DNA from: Planctomycetota bacterium
GTDB lineage: Bacteria; Planctomycetota; UBA1135; GCA-002748355
Assembly: GCA_026984035.1 (NCBI GenBank)
Contig: JALSSW010000126.1
Span: 1-47,745 of the forward strand
DNA length: 47,745 bases
Reading direction: 5' to 3'
The notes beneath the pieces were generated by a model. The model made no database searches. It saw only the letters and a program-made list of their open reading frames with translations, and was not told the DNA's origin. Each line of letters starts with the position of its first letter. The first letter of the stretch is position 1. Both the position numbers and the translations under genes were made by a program. Shown here one piece after another: positions 32,443-41,594 of this stretch.

Positions 32443-34260
32443 ATGAGTTTCCTTTTGATCGTATCCGGTCCTGGGATGAAGAAGCGCACTTTTCGAAGTC
32501 CGGGGTCTTCTGTTTCTGTGGGGGCTCCTGGATCGGAAGCAGACGTTCTCTTGGAGATCCCGGGTTTGACAGGGCTTTACTATTCCGTTGAAAAAACTTT
32601 AGAAGGAATGGATATCCTTCTGGAGCCCGGAGTTTTTATTGAAATCGATGGAAGAAAAACGAAACGGCGGAAGGTTCCCATTTTTTCTGGTCAAGCATTT
32701 GCTCATGAATCATACCGGATTGAAGTGGAATGGCTTCCTGAGGAGGGAGAAGTCATGAGCTTGGATCCGGACATGCTCTCGGTAGGACAGGAGGATGTGC
32801 GGGACTGGTTTGAAACCTTTATGGATCTTGTTGACCGGATGGAAGGTCTAAGAGAGCTTGAGGGCCTGGTGAAGGTTTTGACAGAGGGAGTCCTCAAAAC
32901 GACAGGTGCAGAGCGATGCTATCTTGAATTAGATGGGGAATCGGGAGAGGTGGACAAGTGGTATCGTTCTACGATCGGCGGGGAACAAGCTTTTGGGGTG
33001 AGCCATTCATTGATCTCCAGAGTGCGGGGGGACAAGGGAATCGTTTTTGTTCCCGAATCTTCGGCGGACCCTACGGTAGCGGGACTTTTGAGTGTCAAAC
33101 GGGAGGGAATCTCATCCTCCGTTGCGGTTCCAATTCATGCATTGGGGAAGGACCTAGGAGTCCTCTATGCGGACTGCGTGAGTCCTGGAAGAAAGCTGGG
33201 CCCTGAAGATTTTCGGAAGACAGCTCTTTTGGGCAGAATTTTTGCCAACGCTATTGGAAATAGGAGCTTATTACGCTCGGTTTTTCTCGAAGCGGAACTC
33301 CCTCTTGGGCTTCAGAGTAAATCTCCTTCTTGCAAGGAGATGATCGAAAAAGCCAGGCTCTACTCACAAACGGATTACACGATTTTGATTCGCGGAGAAA
33401 CGGGTGCGGGAAAGGATGTTGTTGCCCGCTCAATCCACCAGATCTCCGGGAGAAGCCGCGGCCCGTTTGTAGCAGTCAACTGTGCGGCAATTCCGGCTCA
33501 GCTGATGGAGAGTGAATTGTTTGGGCATATCAAAGGGAGCTTTACGGGGGCTGAGTTGGACCGAGATGGTCTTTTTGTTTCCGCAGAGGGGGGAACCCTC
33601 TTTTTGGATGAAATAGGGGACATGGATAAGGATCTTCAATCTAAAATTCTTCGCGTTCTTGAAACACGAGAAGTCACGCCAGTGGGGTCGACAAAAAGTA
33701 TTCCAGTGGATGTGCGAATTTTGGCAGCAACCCATCGCGATTTGGAACAAATGATGCAAAAGGGGGAGTTCCGAGAGGACCTGTATTTCAGGATACGGGA
33801 ACTTGAAATCCTTGTCCCCCCTCTTCGAGATCGGAAAGAGGATCTTTTGCGCTTGGCCGAAGTGTTTTTAGAAGAGGTATCTTCAGAGTTGGGACTAGTG
33901 CCCCCATCTCTTTCGAGCGAAGCAATGGACAAGATCCTGAAGCACTCTTGGAGGGGCAATATTCGAGAATTAAAACATGCAATACGGATGGCGGTTTTGA
34001 AATCTGGTGGAAAAGAAATTCAGGAAAACGATTTCGAGTTGAGCGAAATGGAAGACCACTCCATGTCTTCGGCTTCTCCGTCATCCGAGGAATCTGTTCC
34101 CCCTGGAGGGTGGAAGAAAAAATTGGAGGATCAAGAAAAAGAAGCTCTCAAGAAAACTTTAGAGGAATCGGGTGGGAATCTCACCCGGGCTGCTGCTTTG
34201 TTCGGCCTTCCTAGAACGACCTATAGAGAAAAGTTGATTAAATATGGCTTGATTCCCTGA
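32443..34260 (+). CDS. FHA-like/GAF/sigma54-interaction transcriptional activator
   Basis: A 605-residue bacterial enhancer-binding protein from the ATG at 32443; an in-frame GTG at 32320 would add 41 residues of no homology. Residues about 1-95 look like a degenerate FHA domain ([20 protein letters not shown]) without the GR and SxxH phosphopeptide residues. A GAF domain covers about 125-280. The AAA+ domain covers about 290-520: Walker A GETGAGKD (318-325), GSFTGA (365-370) where most activators have GAFTGA, Walker B GGTLFLDE (383-390) and the Arg-finger region FREDLYFRI. The C-terminal Fis-type HTH is [20 protein letters not shown]. Such proteins remodel sigma54 RNA polymerase at -24/-12 promoters. 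The neighbouring kinase may signal to it. Confidence 0.9.
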   Translation: MSFLLIVSGPGMKKRTFRSPGSSVSVGAPGSEADVLLEIPGLTGLYYSVEKTLEGMDILLEPGVFIEIDGRKTKRRKVPIFSGQAFAHESYRIEVEWLPEEGEVMSLDPDMLSVGQEDVRDWFETFMDLVDRMEGLRELEGLVKVLTEGVLKTTGAERCYLELDGESGEVDKWYRSTIGGEQAFGVSHSLISRVRGDKGIVFVPESSADPTVAGLLSVKREGISSSVAVPIHALGKDLGVLYADCVSPGRKLGPEDFRKTALLGRIFANAIGNRSLLRSVFLEAELPLGLQSKSPSCKEMIEKARLYSQTDYTILIRGETGAGKDVVARSIHQISGRSRGPFVAVNCAAIPAQLMESELFGHIKGSFTGAELDRDGLFVSAEGGTLFLDEIGDMDKDLQSKILRVLETREVTPVGSTKSIPVDVRILAATHRDLEQMMQKGEFREDLYFRIRELEILVPPLRDRKEDLLRLAEVFLEEVSSELGLVPPSLSSEAMDKILKHSWRGNIRELKHAIRMAVLKSGGKEIQENDFELSEMEDHSMSSASPSSEESVPPGGWKKKLEDQEKEALKKTLEESGGNLTRAAALFGLPRTTYREKLIKYGLIP

Positions 34261-34310
34261 CTCTTGAGCCACCCTCATCCTTCACCATGACTCCCCTTCC
34301 GGATGATGAG

Positions 34311-34375
34311 TGTAAAGAAAAGCCTTCCTCAGATCCGATGTAAAGAAAGTCTATGTCCTCCGAGTCCGAAGGCTT
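34311..34375 (+). promoter_or_regulatory. Direct and inverted repeats upstream of cheA
   Basis: TGTAAAGAAA occurs at 34311-34320 and 34339-34348, 28 bases apart. An eight-base perfect inverted repeat, AAGCCTTC (34320-34327) and GAAGGCTT (34368-34375), encloses the second copy. They lie in the 190-bp gap between the sigma54 activator and cheA. TAAAG is a feature of sigma28 (-35) elements, but the spacing to the following CCGATGTA is about two bases too long for a good match. They may be regulator-binding sites or a leader structure. Confidence 0.4.
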
Positions 34376-34450
34376 AGACACAGGTTTCAAATATCCAAGG
34401 GGCGTTCTCTTGGATTCCCGGGAGCAAATTAAAATAGATCGGAGTTCTCC

Positions 34451-37400
34451 ATGGTGGATTCGGGATTTGGAGAGGATGAAGTGGTGCAGGATTTCATTGT
34501 GGAGTCCCAGGAGCACCTGTCGGATATTGAATCAGAACTCCTCCAAATTGAGGAGGGTGGCGAAAATATCGACTCTGACTTGGTAAACCGAGTTTTCCGG
34601 GCTATTCATTCTATCAAGGGTGCTGCAGGGTTCCTTGGCTTTCATGTGATCAATGACCTTGCTCACAACCTTGAAAATATCCTTGGATTGATCCGGACAG
34701 AAGAGCTGATCCCCAATTCCTATATTGTGGATGTCATGCTCAAGGCTGCAGATACCCTTAAGTCTTTGGTGTCCGATGTTGAAGGGTCGAACGATGAGGA
34801 TATTTCAGAACACATCGAAGCACTCAAAAAGATACTCGAAGGCGAAACTCAAGAAGGGTCCGCTGAAAATCTGGAGACTTTGGTGGATGTTGAGATACCT
34901 GATCTTGACTTTCCAATGGAGTTCGAAGTCACTAAACACCAGTTAGAACAAGCCGAGGCGATGGGAAATTCTCTTTTCCTTGTGAAATTGGATCTCTTTG
35001 AGGATTACCAGTTACAGGGAAAAAACTTAATGGACCTGGTAAAGGATCTCCTCGAAGTTGGCGAGATTTTAGATAGTGGAGCTGATCTAAGTTCAGTCGA
35101 ATTGGAAACAGGAATAGAAAGCCCGAAGATGGGTTTTTTCGCCATTCTTTCTACGCAGAAAGGGAGAGAGGAAATCGCGGAAAATTGGGGTCTCCCCTTG
35201 GACCGGGTTCTTCCGGTACCAAGCTCCATGGCTGATTCCTTGGGGATCGGAGAGGGGTCGAAGCTTTCGCAGGAGCCAAAAGATATGGCTCCGGATGTTC
35301 ATTCTGAAAAGCCCGAGAATGTTAATTCCTTGGGCCATGCAGTGAAACCGGAGGAAACCGGAGAAACCCCTGGCTGTGAAAGTCCTGCTTCAGCGGGGCA
35401 GGGTATGACTCAGGTTACTTCGGAAATCGCAGAAAAGCCCCCAACAGAAAAGCCCCCAACAAAGACTAAGGAGCCACAGTTAACCCAGCCCAAAAATCCA
35501 ACTGAGAGCAAAAAGGGGACAGGAAAAAATCAAAGAAAAACCTCTCAACCCAAGAAAACAGTGGAATCCAATATTCGTGTAAATGTTGGGTTGTTGGACC
35601 TTCTCATGAACTTGGCCGGTGAGCTTGTCCTTGTCCGGAATCAGCTGACTCAATCCATTTCCAATAACCAGTTGGATGCCCTCGGCGCCATCGGTGGACG
35701 TCTGGACCAAGTCACGAGCCAGCTCCAAGATGCGATCATGAAAACACGCATGCAGGCAATTGGGACTGTGTTCAATAAGTTTCCACGAGTGGTTCGAGAT
35801 CTAAGCCAGAAGCTTGGAAAAAAATGTCAGCTTGAGGTCCAGGGGAAGGACGTTGAGCTGGACAAAACGATCATCGAGGCGATTAGTGATCCTCTAACTC
35901 ACCTTGTTCGCAATTCCGTTGACCATGGTATTGAAGCCCCTCTTGCTCGAATCGATAAGGGAAAGCCCGAAGTTGGCACCATCCAGCTCAAAGCGTTTCA
36001 CCAGAGTGGAAAGGTGATGATTGAGATTCGAGATGATGGGAAGGGCATCGATGCCGAAGTGCTTAAGGAAAAGGCCCTGGAGAAAGGCCTCTTTGATCCG
36101 GTGCAAATCGCTGCCATGAGTGATCGTGATGCAGTGAATCTCATTTTTCACCCCGGCTTTTCCACTGCTGAAAACGTTACAGATGTGAGTGGGCGTGGTG
36201 TCGGAATGGATGTTGTGCGCACAAATTTTGATAAGTTGGGAGCATCCATAGAGATCGAAACTGTTGTTGGAGGTGGGACCACCATTCAGATCTCCCTTCC
36301 CCTCACCTTGGCGATTATGGCCGCTTTGGTGGTTGAATGTGCAGGGCAAGCTTTTTCCATTCCCCAAGTAAACATTAGAGAGCTTGTTCGAATCAAAGCA
36401 TCAGATATCGATGGTCGGATTGATTCTGTGAATGGGGCTGAAGTTTTGAAAATGAGGGGTCAATTACTTCCTCTCATCCGCTTAAAGGATGCTCTCCACA
36501 TGGAGAGCCAAGATCTTGATGATTCCAGTGACCAAGCAATCAACATTGTTGTTGTTGAGAGCGGGATGACTCGATACGGATTGCTAGTGGACAACCTTGT
36601 TGATTATGAAGAAATCGTTGTGAAGCCTTTGGGGCGTCACATGAAAGATCGTATTGAACTGGCAGGTGCAACCATTCTTGGAGATGGTGAGATCTCTATG
36701 ATCTTGGATGTTTCTGGCTTGGCCCAGAAACAAGGTTTAGCCGTAATTGACCAAGAGGCTTTCCATGGATCGGAAGAGGGTGGTCCGGAAACCAATTCCG
36801 ATCAAGAAACTCTCATCCTTTTTGAAAATGAAGATAAGGAGACCTTTGCTGTACCCATGACTCTCGTTTCGAGGATCGAGCGAATTCCTAGCGAAGAGAT
36901 TGATATGGTGGGAGGGAAAGAACTTTATCACTACCATGGCCAAGCTCTCCCACTTTTAAGTCTGGATCGATTAATTTCATCCAATCCTCGAGTCTCTCAA
37001 GACACCTACTACATCGGTGTATTCAGTGTGGGTGGAGTTGAGTTGGGTCTTATCATCCCTAAATTGTTAGACATAAGAGACTTCTCTTTGGTCTTGGATG
37101 AAGGTTTCCGTGAGAAGGGGGTTTTGGGATCCTTTGTCCATGAGGGGGGGACCGTTCGAATCCTTGATCTCTTTGAGATTGCCGAGCTCGAAAATCCCGA
37201 TTGGGGGTTAAAAGCAGAGGCCACATCTCAAGGGGTCGATATGGATAAGCAAATACTTCTCTTAGTGGAAGATTCTGATTTCTTCCGAAAGAGGGTCGCC
37301 GAGTTCCTGGAGGAGAGTGGTTACGAGGTTCTCACCGCAGAAGATGGGGCTGTGGGGTGGGAGCTTTTTCAGCAGCGCCACAATGAAATCTCGGTTGTGA

Positions 37401-37627
37401 TTACGGATATTGAGATGCCGGTGATGGATGGATTTGAATTGACTTCTCACATTAAAGGTAATGAGACATATAAAGATAAACCTGTCATTGCCCTCACATC
37501 TCTCGCCAGCGAAGAAAACCAGGCAAAGGGAGTTGCTGTGGGGGTGGATGCTTATTTGATCAAACTCGACAAAGAACAAATCCTGGCCACAATCAAGAAG
37601 TTTTGTTACCAAACGGTAGGAGTTTAG
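34451..37627 (+). CDS. cheA: Hybrid chemotaxis histidine kinase CheA
   Basis: A 1058-residue CheA with extra domains. P1 (HPt) is at about 1-115 with the phosphorylated His H53 in AIHSIKGAAGFLG. A middle region of about 155-260 is a possible P2-like or extra binding domain. A long Lys/Pro/Thr-rich linker (about 280-375) precedes the P3 dimerisation helices (LLDLLMNLAGELVLVRNQL). P4, the HATPase, has HLVRNSVDHGIEAP, DDGKGI and GRGVGMDVVR. P5 (CheW-like) is followed by a second CheW-like domain (LILFENEDKETFAVPMTLVS), and a REC domain ends the protein (about 930-1058; LLLVEDSDFF and the phospho-acceptor Asp in VVITDIEMPVMDG). GGAG lies before the ATG at 34451. It is the first gene of a cheA-cheW-cheB-cheR operon with no receptor gene in the window. 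Confidence 0.95.
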   Translation: MVDSGFGEDEVVQDFIVESQEHLSDIESELLQIEEGGENIDSDLVNRVFRAIHSIKGAAGFLGFHVINDLAHNLENILGLIRTEELIPNSYIVDVMLKAADTLKSLVSDVEGSNDEDISEHIEALKKILEGETQEGSAENLETLVDVEIPDLDFPMEFEVTKHQLEQAEAMGNSLFLVKLDLFEDYQLQGKNLMDLVKDLLEVGEILDSGADLSSVELETGIESPKMGFFAILSTQKGREEIAENWGLPLDRVLPVPSSMADSLGIGEGSKLSQEPKDMAPDVHSEKPENVNSLGHAVKPEETGETPGCESPASAGQGMTQVTSEIAEKPPTEKPPTKTKEPQLTQPKNPTESKKGTGKNQRKTSQPKKTVESNIRVNVGLLDLLMNLAGELVLVRNQLTQSISNNQLDALGAIGGRLDQVTSQLQDAIMKTRMQAIGTVFNKFPRVVRDLSQKLGKKCQLEVQGKDVELDKTIIEAISDPLTHLVRNSVDHGIEAPLARIDKGKPEVGTIQLKAFHQSGKVMIEIRDDGKGIDAEVLKEKALEKGLFDPVQIAAMSDRDAVNLIFHPGFSTAENVTDVSGRGVGMDVVRTNFDKLGASIEIETVVGGGTTIQISLPLTLAIMAALVVECAGQAFSIPQVNIRELVRIKASDIDGRIDSVNGAEVLKMRGQLLPLIRLKDALHMESQDLDDSSDQAINIVVVESGMTRYGLLVDNLVDYEEIVVKPLGRHMKDRIELAGATILGDGEISMILDVSGLAQKQGLAVIDQEAFHGSEEGGPETNSDQETLILFENEDKETFAVPMTLVSRIERIPSEEIDMVGGKELYHYHGQALPLLSLDRLISSNPRVSQDTYYIGVFSVGGVELGLIIPKLLDIRDFSLVLDEGFREKGVLGSFVHEGGTVRILDLFEIAELENPDWGLKAEATSQGVDMDKQILLLVEDSDFFRKRVAEFLEESGYEVLTAEDGAVGWELFQQRHNEISVVITDIEMPVMDGFELTSHIKGNETYKDKPVIALTSLASEENQAKGVAVGVDAYLIKLDKEQILATIKKFCYQTVGV

Positions 37628-37634
37628 CAGAAAA

Positions 37635-38096
37635 ATGGTGCATGAAACCACAGTGGAACAAAGCCTTCAATTGGTCACCTTTTTAGTGGGCGATCATTAC
37701 TTGGGGATTCCTCTGCAGGGGGTTCAAGAAATTAATCGGAGCCTTTTGATGACTCCGGTACCTGATTCCTCTCGAATCGTTTCCGGTGTTATGAATTTAA
37801 GGGGAGAGGTTGTGACAGTTCTAGACCTTAAGTTCATCCTGTTCGGCGAGAAGACAGAGATCGGAGAAGACACGAGAAATATTGTTGTCAATGTGCAATC
37901 CGAGCGAGTTGGGGTTTTGGTGGATCGAATTGTAGATGTTGTCAATGTGGATAGGGATCGGATGGATGACCTTCCGCCGAACCTCGAAAAATCAGGCCGC
38001 CAATTTTTTATGGGTGTTTTCCAAACAAAAAAAGGCTTGTTGACAATGTTTGAGATCGATGCCGCCGTTCGCGAAAGCGAAGGACTTGAAGTTTAG
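37635..38096 (+). CDS. cheW: Chemotaxis coupling protein CheW
   Basis: A 153-residue adaptor that links CheA to chemoreceptors. It is a single CheW domain: LQLVTFLVGDHYLGIPLQGV, VSGVMNLRGEVVTVLDLKFI (the signature NLRG region) and VGVLVDRIVDVVNV. It starts seven bases after the cheA stop and is followed 21 bases later by cheB, so it is co-transcribed. No extra domain is present. Because CheA here already has two CheW-like modules, this gives three CheW-type interfaces in the operon. Confidence 0.95.
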   Translation: MVHETTVEQSLQLVTFLVGDHYLGIPLQGVQEINRSLLMTPVPDSSRIVSGVMNLRGEVVTVLDLKFILFGEKTEIGEDTRNIVVNVQSERVGVLVDRIVDVVNVDRDRMDDLPPNLEKSGRQFFMGVFQTKKGLLTMFEIDAAVRESEGLEV

Positions 38097-38117
38097 GGGA
38101 AACGAGGAGGGATTTTT

Positions 38118-39191
38118 GTGAACAAGATTAGAGTGCTTGTTGTTGATGATAGTGCTATTTACCGAAAGGTCATCACGAGCGTGCTTTCTGGGCAACCTGA
38201 AATCGAAATTGTTGGGGCGGCTGCTAATGGGAAGATTGCTTTCGATATGATCGAAAAGCACAAGCCGGATCTTCTTACTCTTGATATTGAAATGCCTGTC
38301 ATGACAGGCTTGGAACTTCTTCAGGAGTTGAAAAAAATAAAGAGCCCCGTCAAAGCTATCGTTCTGAGCGGGCTCACGCGAGAAGGAGCTCAAGCAACCA
38401 TTCAAGCGATGGCTCTTGGAGCCCTAGATGTTGTTCTCAAACCGAAAGGGGATAGTTATCAAGCTGGGGCCGAAGAGTTGAAGCAAGTTCTTCTTCCAAG
38501 AGTCAAGGCGATTGGCGCTACTCTTCTCAAGCAGGCTCAGGGGGTTCCCTCCCAAGTTCCCCCAGAACCAAGGGCTACGCCTCCTCGGCGGAGACGAGGG
38601 TCCTATGGGGTTGTGGCCATTGGAGTCTCCACAGGTGGCCCGCCCGCTTTAACTCGGATGCTCCGTCAACTTCCCGCCGATTTGGGTGTGCCAATTCTAA
38701 TCGTTCAGCACATGCCTCCGATGTTTACAAAATCCTTGGCAAATTCATTAAACCAAGTTTGCCCTTTTGAGGTGTTGGAGGCAGAAGATGGAATGCCCCT
38801 TAAACCCGGTCAAGCGCTTATTGCTCCCGGTGGTAAGCATCTCAAGGTTGTTCGGTCAGGAGTCAAGGTAATAGCTCAGATATCCGATGACCCCCCTGAG
38901 AATGCTTGCAGGCCTTCAGTGGACTATCTTTTTCGATCGGTAGCTGAAGTTTTTGGAGGAGATACCCTTTCTGTGATTATGACTGGGATGGGGAGCGATG
39001 GGACTCTTGGAGCCCGTTTGATTAAAAGCAAGGGCGGAACTCTTTTTTGCCAAGATGAAGCTTCTTGCGTTGTTTATGGGATGCCCAAGGTTTTGGTGGA
39101 AAATGGGGATGCGGATGGGGTCTTCTCTTTAGACCAATTGGCTTCCGCAATTCAGCAAAGTGTGAAAGTAGGTCGGCCGATATGCAGTTGA
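38118..39191 (+). CDS. cheB: Chemotaxis protein-glutamate methylesterase CheB
   Basis: A 357-residue response regulator and methylesterase/deamidase that removes methyl groups from receptors. The REC domain (about 1-125) has VLVVDDSAIYRK and the phospho-acceptor Asp in LLTLDIEMPVMTG. The catalytic domain (about 165-350) has the active Ser in IGVSTGGPPAL, His in VQHMPPMFTKSLA, and Asp in MTGMGSDGTLGA. The GTG start at 38118 has a strong GGAGGG ribosome-binding site. The 3' end overlaps cheR by ten bases, so translation is coupled. All catalytic residues seem present. Confidence 0.97.
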   Translation: MNKIRVLVVDDSAIYRKVITSVLSGQPEIEIVGAAANGKIAFDMIEKHKPDLLTLDIEMPVMTGLELLQELKKIKSPVKAIVLSGLTREGAQATIQAMALGALDVVLKPKGDSYQAGAEELKQVLLPRVKAIGATLLKQAQGVPSQVPPEPRATPPRRRRGSYGVVAIGVSTGGPPALTRMLRQLPADLGVPILIVQHMPPMFTKSLANSLNQVCPFEVLEAEDGMPLKPGQALIAPGGKHLKVVRSGVKVIAQISDDPPENACRPSVDYLFRSVAEVFGGDTLSVIMTGMGSDGTLGARLIKSKGGTLFCQDEASCVVYGMPKVLVENGDADGVFSLDQLASAIQQSVKVGRPICS

Positions 39192-40039
39192 CGGATGAGG
39201 AATTCAGTCTAATTAGTGAGGTAGTCTTCGATCTCTCAGGCGTTGTTCTTGATAGAACAAAGGGCTATTTGATCGAAGGTCGTCTAACCCCAGTCGCGAT
39301 GGAAGCTGGATGTAATAGTTTTCAGGAACTTTATTCCAAGATCAAACAAAATGGGGATCGGATCCTAAGGGAAAAAGTTGTGGATGCGATAACAACGCAT
39401 GAAACACTTTTCTTTCGGGATACCTCCCCTTTTGAAGCTTTGGAACACAAGATTATTCCAGAGCTTTTAGATCGGAAAGCGAAAAAAATGGATCGAAGGA
39501 TCCGGATTTGGTCAGCTGCATGCAGTACGGGTCAAGAGCCTTTCAGCGTAGGGATGATTTTTCATAAGCTCCTTGGTGTTTCCAAGGATTGGAATATCTC
39601 TATTCTCGGGACTGATATCTCAAGCCTGGCAATTTCAAAAGCTTCTCTGGGTGTTTATTCCGATCATGAAATGGACCGGGGGATGAAGCCGGAGATGAAA
39701 AGAGATTATTTTGAAAGGGTTAAAGAGGGTTGGCGGATCAAGGATCACATTAGAGCCATGGTTTCTTTTCGGAAATTAAATCTCCTTGAACCATTTCAAA
39801 GCCTAGGAAAGTTTGACATTGTCCTCTGCAGAAATGTTGCAATTTATTTTACCAAGGAAGACCGAAAATCTTTGTTCCAAAGAATCCGGGAAGTTCTTAC
39901 GGAAGAAGGCTATCTTTTCACAGGCTCCTCAGAAATGTTGACAGATTTGGGGCCGGAATTTCGACCTCAGTATCATTGCCGGACCGTGGTTTATCAGCCC
40001 AATTTGCAAGATAATTCCCCACGCCATAGTCACACATGA
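39182..40039 (+). CDS. cheR: Chemotaxis methyltransferase CheR
   Basis: A 285-residue SAM-dependent enzyme that methylates receptor glutamates. The ATG at 39182 overlaps the end of cheB; an upstream in-frame TTG at 39065 would lie within cheB and adds non-homologous residues. An N-terminal helical domain (about 1-75) precedes the Rossmann domain with TTHETLFFRD, WSAACSTGQEPFSVGM (SAM motif I), LGTDISSLAISKASLGVYS, and DIVLCRNVAIYF (motif with the conserved Asn). The C-terminus is short, without a TPR extension and without the NWETF pentapeptide. Position and overlap confirm the assignment. Confidence 0.96.
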   Translation: MQLTDEEFSLISEVVFDLSGVVLDRTKGYLIEGRLTPVAMEAGCNSFQELYSKIKQNGDRILREKVVDAITTHETLFFRDTSPFEALEHKIIPELLDRKAKKMDRRIRIWSAACSTGQEPFSVGMIFHKLLGVSKDWNISILGTDISSLAISKASLGVYSDHEMDRGMKPEMKRDYFERVKEGWRIKDHIRAMVSFRKLNLLEPFQSLGKFDIVLCRNVAIYFTKEDRKSLFQRIREVLTEEGYLFTGSSEMLTDLGPEFRPQYHCRTVVYQPNLQDNSPRHSHT

Positions 40040-40161
40040 GAAGGAAACCAGCCCTTTTAGGATCTTGTGACTTTCTTGGGTTCTATCGAATAGGCACCTC
40101 TTTTCTTTTTCGGAAAATCATCCCCAAAACTGGTGGGCGGTGCTGGTGGGAGCTGCAGTGT

Positions 40162-40182
40162 AAGCCTTTTATGGGCTTTTTC
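40162..40182 (+). terminator. Possible terminator after the che operon
   Basis: AAGCC (40162-40166) and GGCTT (40174-40178) form a short five-base-pair stem with a seven-base loop, followed by a T-run to 40181. It starts about 120 nt after the cheR stop and just before the converging gene at 40215. The stem is short, so I rate it modestly. Confidence 0.4.
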
Positions 40183-40214
40183 TTCGATGGAAGCGATCGG
40201 AAGGAAACGCTGAG

Positions 40215-41069
40215 TTAAGGAGTGATGAGGGAGACAAGAACCCGGTGTCTTTTTGGGTCCTGGCTCATTGCCGTTTGTTGAACGGGGAGGGTTTCACCGT
40301 CCTGGTCTCTCAGGGTGAAATTATAAGGCCCGGTTCCAACTGCATCGAGCTGAAAGGCTCCGCTAGGATCGGTCTTGGCTGTTCCCCGGTGGAGCCCATT
40401 TTCACTGACAGAGATCCAAAAACTTCTTTGATCGAGGCCTTTGATTGATTCCTTTGCTTTCAATTTCCCCAACATGGTCCTCGGGAGGGGCAAAAGGATT
40501 TCCTTTTGGATCTTAGGGGGTGAAGATCTCTTTGGGGTTTTGCCGTGGGACTGAATGTTTGGGATATCAAGGGATATGGCCCTTGAAAGATGTCTCCCAT
40601 CATTTGGAAGCAACCGAAGCATGTACTTTCCGGGGATGAGTTGTGGAAAACGAAACGTTCCTTCGGTTTTTGAAAAGAAGGAAAGTATCCCTTGGCTTGT
40701 ATGCTCCCCTTTTCCAATAGGAACTAATTCTAATTTTACTCTGGTTAAAGGGATACTTGGGCCTGAGGGTCCATTGAAAGATGGCGCTGAAACAAGGAGG
40801 GAAGCTTCGTTTTTGGAGATCTCTCCCATGACCCTCCCCTCAAAAAGGATGCGTTGCTCTTTGGAGAGAGTGGTTCTTGATGCGTTTTTGTTTGGTGTAC
40901 TTGTTTGACGGATTTGAACAAAACCCTTTTGGATTTGGTTGGGATTGCTTTTGGGATTGAGAGAACCCCTTTTCCGAACCCCCTTTTCTCCAGTGATTCC
41001 CCAGGCGAGTCCCAGAAAAACCAATACAAAGGCGATCTGGTAGTGTGAAGGTCGAGAAAAGAGTCTCAT
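40215..41069 (-). CDS. Exported or anchored protein with carboxypeptidase-regulatory-like domains
   Basis: A 284-residue protein from the ATG at 41069. The signal or anchor is SHYQIAFVLVFLGLAWGITG; an ATG at 41117 would add 16 residues that overlap the glyoxalase gene. Residues about 70-165 and 190-284 have strand-turn patterns of CarboxypepD_reg-like beta-sandwich domains, with GTFRFPQLIPGKYMLRLLPN and GAFQLDAVGTGPYNFTLRDQ as the conserved G-x-F-x-[FL]-x-x-[LIV]-x-P-G-x-Y units. Such modules often make up surface proteins or are joined to TonB receptors or peptidases; here nothing else is attached. Function is unknown. Confidence 0.7.
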   Translation of the reverse strand: MRLFSRPSHYQIAFVLVFLGLAWGITGEKGVRKRGSLNPKSNPNQIQKGFVQIRQTSTPNKNASRTTLSKEQRILFEGRVMGEISKNEASLLVSAPSFNGPSGPSIPLTRVKLELVPIGKGEHTSQGILSFFSKTEGTFRFPQLIPGKYMLRLLPNDGRHLSRAISLDIPNIQSHGKTPKRSSPPKIQKEILLPLPRTMLGKLKAKESIKGLDQRSFWISVSENGLHRGTAKTDPSGAFQLDAVGTGPYNFTLRDQDGETLPVQQTAMSQDPKRHRVLVSLITP

Positions 41070-41085
41070 GGTGACACTCGTTTGT

Positions 41086-41454
41086 TCAGGTTCGGTCTTG
41101 AAGGATTTCGATATCATAGCCGTCTGGATCCTTTACGAAGATATAGCGGCTTGAGGCCGAAGGTTTTGAATTTCTGTAGCTCCACCCCTGCTTTTCGACT
41201 TCTTGAATCACAGAATCAAGATCTTGGGTTAAAAAGGCAAGATGCCCGAATTGGGTCCCAAGTTCATAATCCCTACCGTCTTTGTTAAACGTAAGCTCCA
41301 AATAGTAATGTTTCTCCGCATCGCTTAGGAAAACCAGTGTGGCTTCGTCCCCCAGTTCGTGTCGCCGGATTTCCTGCAGCCCGAGGAAATTGCAATAAAA
41401 GTGAAGGCTTCGTTCCAAGTCACGAACACGGATCATTGTGTGGTACAGTTTCAT
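41086..41454 (-). CDS. Glyoxalase I-like protein (lactoylglutathione lyase family)
   Basis: A 122-residue VOC-superfamily protein. The four metal ligands of GloA appear in order: His in YHTMIRVRDLERSLHFY, Glu in HYYLELTFN, His in FGHLAFLTQDL and Glu in DIEILQDRT near the C-terminus. The pattern LHFYCNFLGLQE with ATLVFLSD fits glyoxalase I, which isomerises the hemithioacetal of methylglyoxal and a thiol. Bacteria without glutathione keep GloA-like proteins for other thiols, so the physiological substrate is open. It lies divergent from the N-acetyltransferase gene with about 140 bp between them. Confidence 0.85.
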   Translation of the reverse strand: MKLYHTMIRVRDLERSLHFYCNFLGLQEIRRHELGDEATLVFLSDAEKHYYLELTFNKDGRDYELGTQFGHLAFLTQDLDSVIQEVEKQGWSYRNSKPSASSRYIFVKDPDGYDIEILQDRT

Positions 41455-41594
41455 TCCTCTAAGGATAACAGGTGTTGAGACTTTCTACGAAGGGAAGAGT
41501 CAACCCTTGAATCGGCAAGAGTCTGGGGGAATGATAGGTCGCAAATGAATGCCTCTGGGGGAGATGGCCAATTTTGGCTCGCCCGAGAAGAGCG

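Noticed and set aside
32443..32443. Sigma54 promoter in front of the sigma54 activator (TGGGCTCTGCCCTTGG near 32358-32374)
   Set aside because: It has GG at both positions rather than GG and GC, and lacks TTGC.
32043..32460. N-terminal extension of the kinase into the divergent region to recover a Gly-loop
   Set aside because: The frame has no start codon upstream of 32233 before the repeats, and the extra codons show no GxGxxG pattern.
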